The notes: a model not told the origin generated them from the letters alone. Counted from the first letter of the stretch, positions 48,561-62,099 are shown. The stretch: 64,000 bases of DNA from Sphagnum compactum (GCA_965153455.1 OZ234503.1:9739118-9803117); one strand, 5' to 3'. Program-made: numbers and translations.

Positions 48561-51500
48561 ACTAAGGTTCTGAATTTTTAAAAAAAATATGCTAGAACTC
48601 CAGAGACGGTCCCTTTACTTTCCCCAAACATGATGGTTATCGATATACATGCAACAATATTTTGAAAAAAATGTGAACCCCCAGTGTGATTCAAGTTTCG
48701 GGTTATAATTTTTTTTAAATGATGATTTTATTCAAATTGAGTTCTTGAACTAGTTTTTCTATCCGTACACAAACTATCCCAAAAATTATAACAAGACAAT
48801 ATAAAATTGAAATACATGTTTTGAAAAATGTTACATGTTTTCTCAAACAAAACTTTTGTAGTCACAAAGACACAAGGAAAACAATGCTAGCAAAAGACAA
48901 TGGAAACCAAGAGCAAGATGATGAAGAGGAGGAAAGCTCCAAAGCTCTACAGGAGAAAGCTATGGAAGCTGAAAAAAACACTTAAACCCTAGAATACCCA
49001 AATGTGCCTAAACACCTAAACCTCGAGGCAATCTTAGGTCAAATTGCTCCAACGAATCTCCTAGTAGGTTTGAACCCAATTTTCACCTCCAAGCAAGTTC
49101 TAGAATAAGGTTGTTAAGGCAGTTGTATAGTTTGATTTGGAATCTGGATCTGGATCTTGATACCTATAATCAAAACCATTGGTTTCAACACTGTGATCTA
49201 GATACTCTCACAACATTAGTTGCAACTCATTCCTCATTTACACTAGATAACCATGGCACCAGGCATTGTATTTTGCAAAACACCCTTTGCAAGGCTAACC
49301 AATACAATGTGCACCATTGTATGGCGGGAGATTTCTCACCATACAAATCATAGTTGCATTTAGTTACATCTAGTCACATCATAGTCACATCTAGTTGCAC
49401 ACAAACTTGAAGTGGTTACAAAAAAAGAAGGGGCCCCACTATATTGGCATGCCTTATTCATTAAACCAATTATAATGCCATAGTAGCATGGCATGATACC
49501 TGGTCTTTGCCCTCAATTCTCAGAGTGTAATGCCATGCTACCAAGGCATTACCTTACACTAAACATATGATGTTCCTAGCTTTCTCCTAGGCGGACCAAT
49601 TGGTTATCTACTAGTTCCACTTTTGGATTTTGCTGGTTCTTCTTGTAATGTGTAGTTATATGAATCAAATGGCTGATGAACACTAGTTGTGCTTTGGAAT
49701 ATAGGCCTTCATAGAACCGATTACCACTTTACGGACTAATGTCTCAAGCTACCAGGGTTGATGTGTTTTCTTAGGTGGAATAGATTACAATCTAAAGACT
49801 GAAGGTTGACAAAGAACCATGGAGAAAGGTATTGGGAAAACTTGACCATGTGAATTAGATTGGGGAGCAAATGACAAATAGCTTGCAATGGAGCTAAAGA
49901 CCATGTGGAGCTTGCGAGATTGGAGTTAAGGTACAACTCGTGCATTGCTTGAGAAGTTTGGTCATTAAATTTGCTTTGCAAAGGAGGATGCTATTGCAAA
50001 AAATGAGAACTGTGAACTTTGGTAAAAGCTGATAGTATAGGAGAAGATAAATGCTTCCAAAATTTGAGGCACCATCCCCAAGCTAACAAGCCAATGGGAG
50101 GTGTAAAAAATTCCAAAAGCGTCTAAAGATAGACCCTTCACCTATGCAAAGAAATAGGTATGATTCTTTTCCAAAAATCTGCTCTACATTTTTATCTTTA
50201 AGCTCCATTTGTCTTCATTTTTTTCACTTTCATCATTTGTGCAATGTTGTCGTTGCTCTCATTGTGCATTGTCATTGTTGCTCTCAATTGTTTTATGTTT
50301 GTGGTGTGCACTCCATGTACTTGTACAAGTTTGCTTCACTTCTTTTTTTTGTTTCTTGTTCGCATTATGGTGTCTTTTGTGTTTTTCTACATGTGCAAGC
50401 TCTTCATCTTGTTTTTTTCTCCTCTTGTTGCTTGTTTTTCAATATCATCTTGATTTTTTCGTAGGATAACATTATCATCTTCATCTCATGCTTTGTCAAA
50501 GCAACATTTTTTCATCTTGTGTTTTGTCTATTGGAATGGTCTTTTCATAGGATAACATCATTTTTTTCATCTTATGCTTCATCCAAGCTTTGTCAGAATA
50601 ACATTTTTTCATCCTGTGCTTTGTTTATTGGAATCAATTTCTTTCTTTTCTTCCTCCTTATGATTTGTAAAATCTTCTACTATTGTGTTTTTTGAACAAC
50701 ATTGTCAATTGAGAAGATAAACTTCCTTTCATCATTAATTTGCATTTTTCTCCTACCTTCATCAATTCGCAGGAATTTGTGTGTGACCAATAATGGCTAG
50801 GAAATTCAAATCCAAGGAGAGGACACAAAATTAATAGTTCATTGATTTAGAAGATCAAGTTGAAGAAATTGTGGAATCGTTTTGTTTGTGTGTATGTAGC
50901 AAAATGTCTTTGAGATTATGGGATTACCAATGATCAGAGGGCCATAATTTTCATGTTACTCAATAACAAAATAAATGATTCAAAAGCCTACTAAAGTGCC
51001 CACCAATTTGGAGTTCCCACCAAGTTCCCAAATGGTTCCATGGTGTTTCATCAAGTTCCTTCAATTTCCTAATCAGTTTTTTAAATGTTCCCCAACGTGT
51101 TTCCAAGAGCAAAATTATGGGAATATAATTTTTATAATGTGATCTATTTTAATTAGTCAAGGACAAGTGCACACAAAGTTTTTTTCTTAATTTGCAATGA
51201 GCCTCTTTGATTGGCCCATTACTTAAATAACTTAAACTTAAATAAAAAGTGTGCATTTTGCACTATCAAAACAAGAAATATAAAATTCTTTTCTTGTTCC
51301 TACTTTTACAGTTTGTAAGAATAGGCTATGCATAAAAGGGTGGTGAAAAACATTTGGCCTTTTGGGTGTTCCCCTTATCAACTCATTATGCATGTTTGGT
51401 ATAATTTCTATTACCAAAAGTGTTAGGATAACCAAGTTGGTGATTTAACACTTCACATATTATAGGTCTCCCTCTTCTTCAATAAAGAATTCTTTTGTTT

Positions 51501-52022
51501 TTAAAGTCTAAAGATCAATGTAGACCATTATAGGATGCACCCTGTGACAGACTTTTTAAATCACTCAAACAAGTTTTTTAAAATGAGGAAGATATAATCT
51601 CCCAAAGTTTGGAGAGTTAATAAAACTGAAAAACAAATTCATCATTTCTGACTGAATAGCATAGCAAGTAGCACTGTAAATTTATCCCATATGCATTGCC
51701 CAAAGTTTGTAATGAAAGAACTTACAAACCTAATAGAAAGCACCTCTTATTTATCCCTTGTGCATTGCCTAGCTATTTCTTTGATGAGGAAACTGTTAAG
51801 AGGAGTCCAAAGGGAAGGGCTTCTTCTAATGAAATGCCAAGTGCAAAAAGATCACTAGTCTTGGGCAAGGAACTCTTTGAATTTTGCAAAGAACTGCTGA
51901 TTTTCATGAGAGAACTGTGGATTCTTTTCCAGTTCTTTTGACTTAAAAAAAAAATTGCTGGTTTGGAACCCGTGGTGGGTACACTAGTGGAATGGAATTG
52001 ACGGAGGTTTTTACAAAGAATA
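48561..52022. other. Intergenic region, no supported gene
   Basis: Nothing recognisable was found. The overlapping open stretches at 50144-50469 (plus) are T/C-rich low complexity. At about 49360-49400 there is a short tandem of TAGTCACATC/TAGTTGCA words. The rest is ordinary AT-rich sequence. Confidence 0.4.
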
Positions 52023-52295
52023 AAACTAGCAGTCTGAAGCACAGTGACAAGTCTCTTACTTGTTCCAATACCCACGATAAGTATGAAACTAGCAGTATGA
52101 AGCACAAGTGACAAATCTCTCACTTGTTCTCATACCCACGATAGTACCTCGTAATCAGAAGAATCAACCTAGTAGTATGAACAATAGAAACAATCTCTCA
52201 CTTCTTCAAGGACCGCAATTGCTACTTATAAACCTAGTAGTATGAACAATAGAAACAATCTTTCAATTGTACAAGGACCTCAATTGCTACTTATA
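52023..52295 (+). repeat. Two adjacent tandem duplications (63-bp and 65-bp units)
   Basis: Units 52023-52085 and 52086-52148 share AAACTAGCAGT.TGAAGCACA and ATACCCACGATA. Units 52166-52230 and 52231-52295 share AACCTAGTAGTATGAACAAT, then AGAAACAATCT and CAATTGCTACTTATA. The two pairs resemble each other weakly (CTAGTAGTATGAA against CTAGCAGTATGAA), so all four may derive from one ancestral unit. Confidence 0.8.
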
Positions 52296-54061
52296 TTGAC
52301 TTATTTATCAGAACTTACCCCCCCTGAACTCATCAGCTCCTCGCAGTGAATGTAGGCCAGTAAACAATCGCTAGCCTGCATATTGAGTTTCTGTCCCAAG
52401 TCTGGAAGCAACCAGAAGACTCAGTTCCAATATTAGTTAGCACCTTACATCATCACAGAAGGGAAAAACCAAAAGACACAAAAGAGGCAAGAACAGAATA
52501 TAACACACAAAAGGGAGGAGACAAACAAAAAGACCAAATCGGCTTAGATAAGCTCCCAATGTACAAGACTCTAGATATACAATATTTTGGAGAAATTTCT
52601 CTTCATTGAACAAACAACCTCTATACATGTGGTACTCTACAAGAGAAACTTTAGAGGGTAGCCTTTACTCTTCGAATGGACAATAAGACTATTAACCATC
52701 AGAGAAATGAAGAAAACTTAGAACTACAACACCTCAAACGTTTTAAGAACACATCTAAAACTGACTGTTGATAATGCCCAACAAAAAGATTTGAATGGAC
52801 CTGAGGCATAAAAATCACATCAATACCTGCATATTGTAGTTGAGTCAACTTATTAAAGTTAACACCAAAAATATCTCTAGGACTTGGATTCATGGCTACA
52901 TCCAAGAAGTTACAAGAGACGCCATTAAGAAGGACAATTTAACTCCCAAGACACTTTAAGATGTGTTTGGCCCCCAAAAGAATCTTTGTCCAGTACATGA
53001 AACTCTCAATGTCTGGAAAGATTGGGACAAAAAGATCATACACAAACCTACAAACTAGAGATGATATCTGAAGCAGAACAAGGCAGGCATTGGACTTCAC
53101 AAGAAACCTCAAAATATCAAACTCCTAGGAAAAGAGGTAAAAATCTTAGGGCAGGTGTTTATGACTTCGAATGATGCTTCAAAAAATCAAACTCGCAAGG
53201 AAATGAGGTAGAAATTTGCTAAATAGACTGCAATTAGTACCCACACAGATACCAATACATTATCTTGGTTAGTGCAATGATCAAAAGAAAGGAACAGATT
53301 GTCTATCAAAAGTTCTAACCAAGAGATTTAAGTCTAAGGCTTCCGCAACCTTGAAACTATAGAGAAACTTAAACATCTAACCAAACACTCTATTAATTGG
53401 AACTTTCATACAGGATGTTAGATCTGCCAGGAGGTAGAACCTAGCATATAGAGTTGAAAAATCAAAATGACCATGGCAAAAGCGAAGATGTTTTAATGAC
53501 ACATGGTGATGAAGCAGATTCAAAATCTGCAGCCGCTTACTTTGAAATCAGTGACCCAGCTTGAGAAATAGAGGGTGAATAGGAAGTAATGAAATTAGCC
53601 ACTAGCATTGACTGACCATCATGATGACTAAACTAGTTCCTACAAATAGCTACGCTACAACAACACGAACTCAGGACTTTGCACATTGTCCACAAAACCC
53701 AGCAATCTGCTCAAAACTGCTTCTCAGCAACTTGAGGTCTCTCAACTGCAGCCAATGGGCTGCTATGTGATGTGCCACCATCCAAGTCCAAAACAAAGAA
53801 AGGGATTGAATTCAAGATCCCACCTTATTTGCTGGTACATAGTCTTACGCCACCCTTGCCTCCTTGTCACAGAGGATGCGAACCACACCAACCGACATAC
53901 ATTGCCATGGCCATGGGAAACTCATATACTGTATGATACACCAAAACCTACACCTCAACTTTACATACTCCTACAAACAACTCCAGATTTACTCTGCTCA
54001 TAACACCAGGTAAGGCTGCCTCTTGCAAAAGACCACCAAGTTCACCTTTCCTCCATAGGGG
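52296..54061 (-). other. Intergenic region and probable 3' flank/UTR of the RMR gene
   Basis: No gene was recognised. An approximately 50-bp segment (CTTC/ATCAAACTC..AAGGAAA.GAGGTA) is duplicated around 53100-53215. The part nearest 54062 is likely to hold the 3' UTR of the minus-strand RMR gene; no clear poly(A) signal could be chosen. Confidence 0.35.
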
Positions 54062-56919
54062 TTAGCATAAGTATGCACCTCTTTGTTCTGGACATGTGTG
54101 TATAACAACAGTGTATACATCTGGAGAGTGAATTGGTGATGGGAATGCAGGAGGGTTGAATGAGGAAGATGTTTGAGTAGAGGCAATTGATGTTCCAACA
54201 TGAATGGGACCACCAAGGGCCCTACCAACTGCAGCTAACAAAGGAGTGGTCTCTATGGGAATAGGTTCACAAGTTTTGGACTGGGCATCTCTCTTGCAGA
54301 CTGGACAGAATGCACGTCGCGTTGTTAACCACTGGTCTATACAATCAAGATGAAACTCTGCACAATTCACAACAACCGAGGCTCTCCCAGTTATAAATGG
54401 ACAAACCAGAAACATTTGCAAAAACCATTACCTAGCGACAAACAATTAATAATCAGCAATCTAATTAGCATAGGACTGCCAGCTAAGTCCATGGAACGCA
54501 ATTTTGCAAAATGTTTAGTTGCTTTTCCATCCATGACACACAGAGGGAGAGAGCGCTCTTACCATGGTGACAAGGAAGCAGTCGCAGATTCTCACCAGCC
54601 TCATAGTCTTCAAGGCAGATTGCACAGGTTTCTGCAGTTCCTCTTCCTTCCCCTGCACATTTGAACACAAAGCTGGGGAGAGCCTTCACATCACTTATGC
54701 TCATCCCTAATGGCTCCCTGGTGAGGAGTAATTGGGGTGCCAGTTGGTGAAGCCGGTGTCGCCTCACAAAGAAAAATGTTGCAAGGACAATCGACACTCC
54801 GATGAAAGAGATGAAGGAGACTGCCATTACTGACCATGCTGTATTCTCAAATGCTGGCATTATATAGCAGATTGTTCTTGTGTCCCCTGCATACTGCAGA
54901 AGGTCCTGTCCAGATGACTTTGAGACAAAGACAGCATAGGTGTTCAAGTCATTTGAATTTCCTGACACTGCAATTTACAACCAGAAATACCAGATTGCAT
55001 TAGGCATATACCTGTGAGATTGCAGAGACAACTCCAAAACCACACTTTGCTGGTACCTATCCCAACAATCAGTGTGGTCATAACCTTGTGAGTGTCTTCA
55101 TCATGATCATCTTCTCCTTGCCAGATGATTCACAAGCTATCAAACAATCATCTTCATCATGAACAACATATTGCTATAAGCATTGGGGTACATCACGCAA
55201 ACTAGACCCTGGTTTGTCCTACAGATGATGAAGGAGGCTGCCAGGATTGACAATCATTCCACATTGTGTTTCTTTGGAATTTCAAGCCTCTTCTCAGAGA
55301 TTTGTTTCATTCCACACTGATTGAAGAGGTATTGAAACATATTACAGTTTACTTCTCAAAGTCCTCCATCAAAGAGCATATGATCAGAAATCCCCCCTCT
55401 ATTCACATAAGAGAATTCCAGTAGGGTGAGGACATCAGAGGAATACACAAAGGCTGACAGGGTGGAAATCTGCGCAACAGTTTCTTGACAACAGTTGAGA
55501 AACAAGGCTTGAGCACTTAGAAAGAGTTCCTTAAAAAGCCTTAGCTAAATATTTGAATCCAAAACTTGAGAAGCAGAGACATATGCTAAAAACAGCTTCC
55601 TTTGCAACAGGAGTAAGGGGGGTCATACTGGTAACAAGTTCATGGTCGTCAACATTGTTATAAACAATGACAGCTCCAAATCCAGCTTCCTGAGCATGTC
55701 GCACCTTGACATCAAAATTGCAGGCCCCACGGGCAACCACAACAAAGGGAGGGAGCAGACTTCTCTGTGAGTCTGGATCTTTGACCAGAGGTGAGCAGGC
55801 ATCCTGTGGATTTGCCTTGTGCAGCACTCCCATAATGCCAGCTGCCGGAATCCGAGGAGCTGCCAACCAAAATACAATAAAAGTCAACCCACTGACCAAC
55901 AGTTCCCTCTTTCCTTCTAGTAGAAATAATGAAACACAAAAGAAACTCGCCATTCAACCAACTCCTTGACCACAGACTTCTTCCATGTCCCAGAACATCG
56001 CCTGCCAATTCAAGTTCACCAAAAGCTGCAGAATGGCTGGAACTGCAAGTGATTTCTGCATGCTTTCCCAGTAGATTTTTGCATTTTGAAGAATGCGACA
56101 ACAACGACAACAAAGTTTTGTTTAAACCACAGGTTGGGAATGTTGACCCCCAGTTGATCAGTTCTGCCCTATATAAACATGATGACTGAGCACAGTGGTG
56201 AAGCCATTGTAGAACAATAGCTAACAGAATGCACACCATCAATCTGTGTTTCATAATTGAAGCACTGGCACCTCACAAGGGGTTGTGGACTCAAGGCACA
56301 CTGCATCCAAGATGCTAGGGTTTTTCTGTCAACATGCATGCCGATGGTGTATCCAAAGAGGCAATTCTTATTCCTTGTGCAAACATTCCTTTTGTCACCT
56401 CCAGTTATCAAACTGCTCAACAAAGCAGCCAGCAACCCTGAGACTCAAACGAAGATGCCTTTGTCTAATGAGGAGCCAAATTGGAAAAACAGTGCGGCAG
56501 CATTTCCGTAATCATCAGTGTGTTTTTTGTACTTTTTTTTCGCTGTTTCCTTGGTTTTGTTTTCCAGCCAGGCGTAGTGAGGATTTAGGTTAAAGGTTAG
56601 GTTCTGTGACAATATACAAAACAGCATCAATCAAAGAGGGAAGAAGACTGAAACACACAAAGCAAAAAGCAAGGGAAAAAAAACCAAAAAACAAAAACAA
56701 AACAAAACACTTAGAATTTTTATAAAAAAAATACATACCAAAATTGGCTTCCGCATCGGGAAAAGACCATGTCTCATTGCTGGAAGTGAGCAAGATGACG
56801 GCGGAGTTCACTCTCCCTAACAGAAGCGTAAGAAGAACCAGACAAAGGCCTGCCAAAGAGATCATCACCTCTCGTTGCCCCACAATCCTGGCTGCCACTC
56901 CTGCATCTATTGGTGGCAT
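54062..56919 (-). CDS. RMR-type vacuolar sorting receptor (PA domain, TM, RING-H2)
   Basis: RMR proteins (receptor-like membrane RING-H2) sort storage proteins towards protein-storage vacuoles; the PA domain faces the lumen and the RING the cytosol. Four minus-strand exons fit, all in phase 1: 56919-56739, 55859-55629, 54967-54563 and 54357-54062, about 370 residues. A signal peptide (hydrophobic about 20-35) follows an 18-residue N-terminal extension; a second in-frame ATG at 56865 would give a conventional signal peptide. The PA region includes ARGACNFDVKVRHAQEAGFG and AVIVYNNVDDHEL. A TM helix lies at about 182-205. The RING-H2 ligands are C252, C255, C270, H272, H275, C278, C290 and C293, with spacing C-x2-C-x14-C-x1-H-x2-H-x2-C-x11-C-x2-C. 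The last junction falls inside the RING, between H272 and H275. The tail is Ser/Thr/Pro-rich. The family call is firm; the subfamily member is not determined. Confidence 0.92.
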
Positions 56920-57670
56920 CTCTCCCTCCCGCACTCTCCTTCCTTCCTGTCTGTATGTGTCCCCGGTTGCTTCTTCTTCTTCTTCTTCTCCGGTTCAAAT
57001 CCGTCGCTCCCCGGCCCCGTCACAATACAGAAAAAATCACCGTCATTCTCACTTCCATTCTCACTCCCGGAGTTTCCTCTCAGGGCCGACGCCAAATCGC
57101 AACAACATGTTCTTCGACTGCACAAGAGCAGCATTGAGAAAGAAGAAGACGAAGAAGAAATTGGTGCAAAAACCACAAGAGAGGCCAAAAAAGGAGCCTG
57201 AAAACAGAGAAAGTGTGAAAGAGAGGTGCATTCCAGTTGCCAATAAATTCGCCCCAAAAAAAAAAAAAAAAAAGAAAAAAAAATTGAATTAATTTTTTTG
57301 GGTGGCGAATTCTCGCCATTTTGAGAGGAAATGTTTTTTTTAAAAAAACAAAAGGGAATATTCTGTCGAAAATTCCATTTTTTGGAAAATAAATCGCCAT
57401 ATCTAAAAATAAATTAACCAAAATGCGACAATTCTGCATGAAAGAGTGGTTTTTTTTTTAAAAACGTATTTTTATTTTATGTCTTACATGTCAAATAAAT
57501 AATACATCATACTTGTAGTTCTTGTAAATGTGAAATTTTTTAATAAAAAAAAGAAAAGAAACTTTCCTACAAGTATGTACCTAAAACAGGGGATTTTTAT
57601 TTGAATTTTTCTTTTAAATTAAAACTTTTGTGATACGGTCACATTGGCAATCATCATCCACAAGAGGAAT
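56920..57670. other. 5' flank of the RMR gene
   Basis: No separate gene was recognised. The plus-strand open frame 56744-57292 is antisense to RMR exon 1 and ends in poly-lysine from an A-run, so it is not credible. (TTC)n and A-rich tracts near 56970 and 57257-57290 probably lie in the 5' UTR or promoter. Confidence 0.45.
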
Positions 57671-57686
57671 TAGCCAAATTTGGCTA
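57671..57686. repeat. TAGCCAAATTTGGCTA palindrome, member of a dispersed family
   Basis: This is a perfect 16-bp palindrome. Exact copies occur at 62893-62908 and 62954-62969. Near copies occur at 58607-58622 (one base changed) and 40595-40609. Surrounding words (CACAAGA, a nearby GAGGAAAGTAA) also recur, so it belongs to a larger repeat. Confidence 0.75.
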
Positions 57687-59193
57687 CAGGTTAGAGAGGA
57701 AAGTAAGAAAAAATCTTGCTACATATATATATATTATGGCAACTTGTTGGAACCTATTGTCTAAATATATGATAATTTTTAGAATTTTTTTCCTTGAAAT
57801 TTGAATTTGGCGACTTTGGTTCACAAAAATCCTTTGCATGTATGACTGGAACCGGATTTTCATTTATTTATTTATTTATTTATTCATTATTTTTTGTTGC
57901 CAAGTGGTGAAAATTCGCCCCCCAAAAAAACCCTTATACCTAATAAAGAGAAAGAGAGATTTAGGATGTTAAAAATTAAATCAGATGCAAACCAATTCCA
58001 AAAGAAATTATTATTATTATTATTATTATTATTCTGATCATTATTATTAATATTACAAAAGCAATTGGTTCCTTGTGTAATTGTATGATGTCTAAAGGAA
58101 AAGAGAAGTGAAAGGGGGAAATTGCCAATAAAATAATAAATTATTTGTTTTTGGCGACATAAAACAAATTCAAACAAGAAGATATTTTGATGATGTTGAT
58201 GATGATGATGATAATGAGTCGGTGATGCTCGAGCTGAGTCATGAGGATAACTCTCGGTTCTGGCATGTAGTGGGTGTGTCATGGCATGCTCGATCGCTTT
58301 GCCTTTTCGTCTCCGGGGAGTCCGGATTTAGATTATGCGAGTTATCCCTTTTGTGGTGGATCCCGGATTAATGTAAGTGATGATCGTGGCCCCCCGCCCC
58401 GAGTCCTGAAATACGACCAGGTGCAATAAGTTATATAGCTATTTGTTGTTTCCGTCGTAGCCTCACCGAATAAATTTTCTCTTGTGCGCCTCACCGAATA
58501 AATTTTCTCTTGTGCGTACGTAACAAACCATTTTGTGGACACCCTTTCTTTTCACTTTTGTGATGTAGCTGAAGGGGACCATCGTCCATCCATCCGTAAC
58601 AGGCTTTAGCCAGATTTGGCTACATACTAAATATGAAAGTAAATAAAAACCCAGTATCGTTCTTATATTTTTGGCTACCTACTGGGAACTTATCATAAAA
58701 ATCTGGCGATTTGTGAATTTTTATTTTGTTTTCTTTTGAAATGTGGTGAATTTCGGCCATTTTTTCTCTTCAAAATCCTTTGAATAGCTTGAAATAATAA
58801 TAAATTTTTTAGGTGGGAATTTGATGAAATTTCTCCCAAAAATTCAAAAAACACTGCTCACAAATTGGCACTTCTTTTGTGGAATATTTATTTATTTATT
58901 TATTTATTTTAAGAAAACAAGGATCCTCAATTTCAAAATTTTAATTTAAAAAAGTTTTCAACAATTTGAGGAATAAGTATGCAAAGTATATACCCTTGTG
59001 TTGTGTATTTTGTAATCATAACCCAAAGGTAAGGTTGAGACATTTTTGGTGAAAATTTGTCTGAAAAAAAGAAATGGGTTGCGACTTCTACAAAGGAATT
59101 TTTAGGGGAAAAATCCCCTAAATTAGCCACATTTCAAAAAAAAGAAGAAAAAAGAAAACTTTTGCCATATCTAGACTGAGGCTCTTACAAGTA
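57687..59193. other. Repeat-rich intergenic region
   Basis: No gene was recognised. It includes ATTT/TTTA runs near 57862 and 58886, an ATT microsatellite near 58005-58032, a GATGAT run near 58190, and a perfect tandem of a 28-bp unit (CCTCACCGAATAAATTTTCT plus CTTGTGCG) at 58461-58488 and 58489-58516. Confidence 0.55.
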
Positions 59194-60117
59194 TACTAGT
59201 TTGAACCCCGTGCCTAATGCACAGGTGTGTTATTTCAACAATGTTTGGTTCATGTTTAAGTTTTTTTTTTAAAAAAATTTTATGTGTTTTCTGTTTTTAT
59301 TATTATTTTGTATAATAAAAATAAAGTGTTTCTTTTTCACTTTTGTATTTTTGTTTATTTGGATGCAAGTTTGAAGTTTGGAGAAAGAAGACACACCCCA
59401 TTCTTTTCCAAGTAGGGTTTTTCTTCATTATTATAAGTTTTATTTTTTCTTATTTTCTACTCTTTATTTGGTTTTTTCTTTTTTGTAATTTTTATTCTCT
59501 TAAAATGATTTTACTGTATTTCGCTTTCCTCGTTTCATTTGTTCCCATTCCTTTTTTATAGTTTTTATGTTTTTACTTTTTTTTGTTTATGTTTGTTTCA
59601 TGTTTTAATTTTTTCTATTCTTAATTTGTCTATCTTCATTTTTTTTCTATTTTTATGCGTTTATATATTTATTTAGTTTCTATTTTCTTTTCCAAAAAAA
59701 TTCTAGTTTTTTTAATGATATGTTTTGTAATAAAAATAATTAAAAAAAACTATTTTATTTTTGTTTGATTAGATGCAGGTTTGAAGTTTGGAAAAAGAAG
59801 ACAAACCTCATTTTTTTTTCAAGTATGGTTTTATTTCTCTTTCTTTTGCTCTCTGTTTTGTTTCTTATTTTTTGTCATATATTTTTTAATTTTCTTTTAA
59901 GATTATTTTACTGTATTTCCCTTTTTGTTTCATGTTTAAGTGTTTACAAAAAGTTTCTAATTGTTAAAGTGTTTTTTTGTTTTTATTTCTTTTCTAGTTT
60001 TTCCCCTTTTTAAAAAATATATTTGTTCTGGTTGGATGGATGACGAGACGGATGACGGGACGGATGACGGACAGACGGATTCAAGGGAAGCTTCATTTCT
60101 CATCCCGACGTCCTTTG
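59194..60117 (+). repeat. Dispersed hairpin-headed repeat, long copy (about 925 bp)
   Basis: The head TACTAGTTTGAACCCCGTGC, then CTAATGCACAGGTGTGTT, is at about 59194-59231. The tail GGGAAGCTTCATT, then CCCGACGTCCTTTGA, is at about 60085-60117. The interior is T-rich and holds two diverged direct copies (about 59285-59420 and 59700-59835) sharing ATGCAAGTTTGAAGTTTGGA and an AAAGAAGACA.ACC block. The tail is preceded by GACGGATGACGGG repeats. A further head, CCTGTGCATAATGCATAGGT, begins immediately after it at 60121. Confidence 0.6.
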
Positions 60118-60269
60118 AGCCCTGTGCATAATGCATAGGTGTGTGTATTTGACGGTACATATTACAATATCATTGAGTCCATATTGATAACAACCCATTC
60201 TAAAGGTCTACGTATTTATGAGGACGATTCTAAGCTTAACTTCTTCTTCTTCTTATAAGGAGTACTAAT

Positions 60270-60460
60270 AAAGGTCTCCTTCCATGACGTTGCTGTGATC
60301 GGAGTTACACATAGCGTGCAGTGATGTGTGTACCTCTGATCACAGCAACCTCATGGAAAGATACAAACAGCACACTGTGTTGTGATCATAACAACTTTCG
60401 CATGGAAAGATACACATACACACAGTGGGTTCTGATCACAGCAACCTAATGGAAACCTTT
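60270..60460. repeat. Imperfect inverted-repeat element, about 190 bp
   Basis: The left arm begins AAAGGTCTCC and reaches GTTGCTGTGATC. The reverse complement of the right end begins AAAGGTTTCC and reaches GTTGCTGTGATC. Inside, the word ATCACAGCAACCTCATGG, followed by AAAGATACA, recurs two to three times. It looks like a small foldback/MITE-type element. No target duplication was identified. Confidence 0.5.
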
Positions 60461-61975
60461 GACAGGTTTTCATTAAGATACTAGGGCCACTCCACCTACC
60501 ACAGAAACTTGCATCAGCATAAGTCAATCTTGAAGTTTACAAACATCAGCTTAGTAGGGTTTCCAGAAATTACATGAATAAAATGAAAATTTTTGCCCTC
60601 AGCCCCCTAATAGCTTGGAAGCATTCCAGGAGGCTCATGTCCTTGGCCATAATGAATAGCTTGGACTTATTTCCAGGCTTATAATGATTGGAGAGGAAAC
60701 TGATAATTTGTGATCTCTGTAGAAAAAAGCTGCATGCAAAGGAATGCAAGGACAAATGATAAAAGTTCAGGGGGAGAATTCCTATCCAGTACATTAAGGC
60801 GAAGGAGCAGAGGAGCACAACCAAGAATATTTAGCTACTGGTTTACGGTAATTGCTCCAAAAGTTCTATTACCCCACTATTCATCTTCCACCTTGACAAA
60901 GATTGTTGTGCAGAAATATGAGCTTTTGCTGCAAGCTCAAGGATGACATATGTAGAGTGAAGCAATGTGGTTAAGGAAGAATAATATAAAATCACCTGCA
61001 ATTATACCCATATGACAACAGAGGTGAACTGATTGTAGAAGCAAAGTCCTGCAAAAACAAAAAAACCACCCTGAACCTGTATGAATATAAAACATAACTC
61101 AAGAATCGATGTAGAAATTTCCAACATATTCATATGCAGAAACCCCCCAACATATGTTGAACTTGGAAAGCTCACAGCAACTGGCAGCTATGAACAATAC
61201 AGAGCACCACGTCAAGTCGAATATGATCATCAGCAATGGTGCTGCATCCAAACACAACAATCAGGTAAGTATTTGAATGAGAGATTTCATTACCACAGAA
61301 TATTGTATAAAGTCTAACTGCTACGAGTCATGATGTACGTGCGATCAACTACCGATGGTGCAGGATGAAGCAGTGCAGAAGAGCTTATACCCACAACATC
61401 GTTAAGCTGCTGTTGCTGCTACTACTGTTGCCGGATTGCCACATGACGTGAATCTGCACCAGATCAGGACATTGTCAACATTGAAAGCTCATGCGGTAGC
61501 AAGTAGCTCTGGTGATGAAGAGGAGGAGATTCTGATGGAGATAATTCTCTACAACTTTGACCATGCAGACTATGTGGATCCTGTTTCTGCTGAAGCAGAG
61601 CCGCATCGTCTTGGAAAATAATGAGTTGCGAAAGCCATGTGCAAGTTCCTCTTAATATTGCTTCTACAAAGTGTAAGTGCAGGGTTGCATCATCAAGTGC
61701 ACCATCCCACCACACTTGTACACACTTCTGCTAGCCCTACTAAACGTGTGCCACAAATGCAGCAGACGACAACCTCTTGTGACCTTTTCAATCTGTGTTT
61801 TTGTGTGTGTGTGTGTGCGTGCATGCACGTCTGTCTGTTTTCTTTGAGAATCTAAATAGTCGGAATTGCCATCCTTACTGTCTCACTCACCGTCTTTCTT
61901 GATCATTTGCTCTCTTGCGTGCGCGCCTACACATGTGTCTGTTCTCTTTGTGAATAGAATAGTAAGAAAGGCCTA
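60461..61975. other. Moderately complex intergenic region, no supported gene
   Basis: Composition is more gene-like than in neighbouring repeats. The open stretch 61436-61621 (plus) encodes an acidic segment (SSSGDEEEEILMEIILYNFD) that could be a C-terminal exon, and 60824-60570 (minus) is hydrophobic. Neither has a recognisable family, a clear partner exon or a start context. A (TG)n run lies near 61801-61820. Confidence 0.3.
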
Positions 61976-62099
61976 ATGCTACTGTCCGTCCGGATTAAGG
62001 GGAAGCTTCATTCGTCCGGCTTCAGGGGAAGCTTCATTGTTCCTTTACTATATACTAGTTTGAGCCCCGTGCATAATGCACAGGTGTGTGTATTTGACG

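Noticed and set aside
56744-57292. 182-codon plus-strand open frame
   Set aside because: It is antisense to RMR exon 1 and its promoter, has a Ser/His/Lys-rich low-complexity translation and ends in poly-lysine from an A-run.
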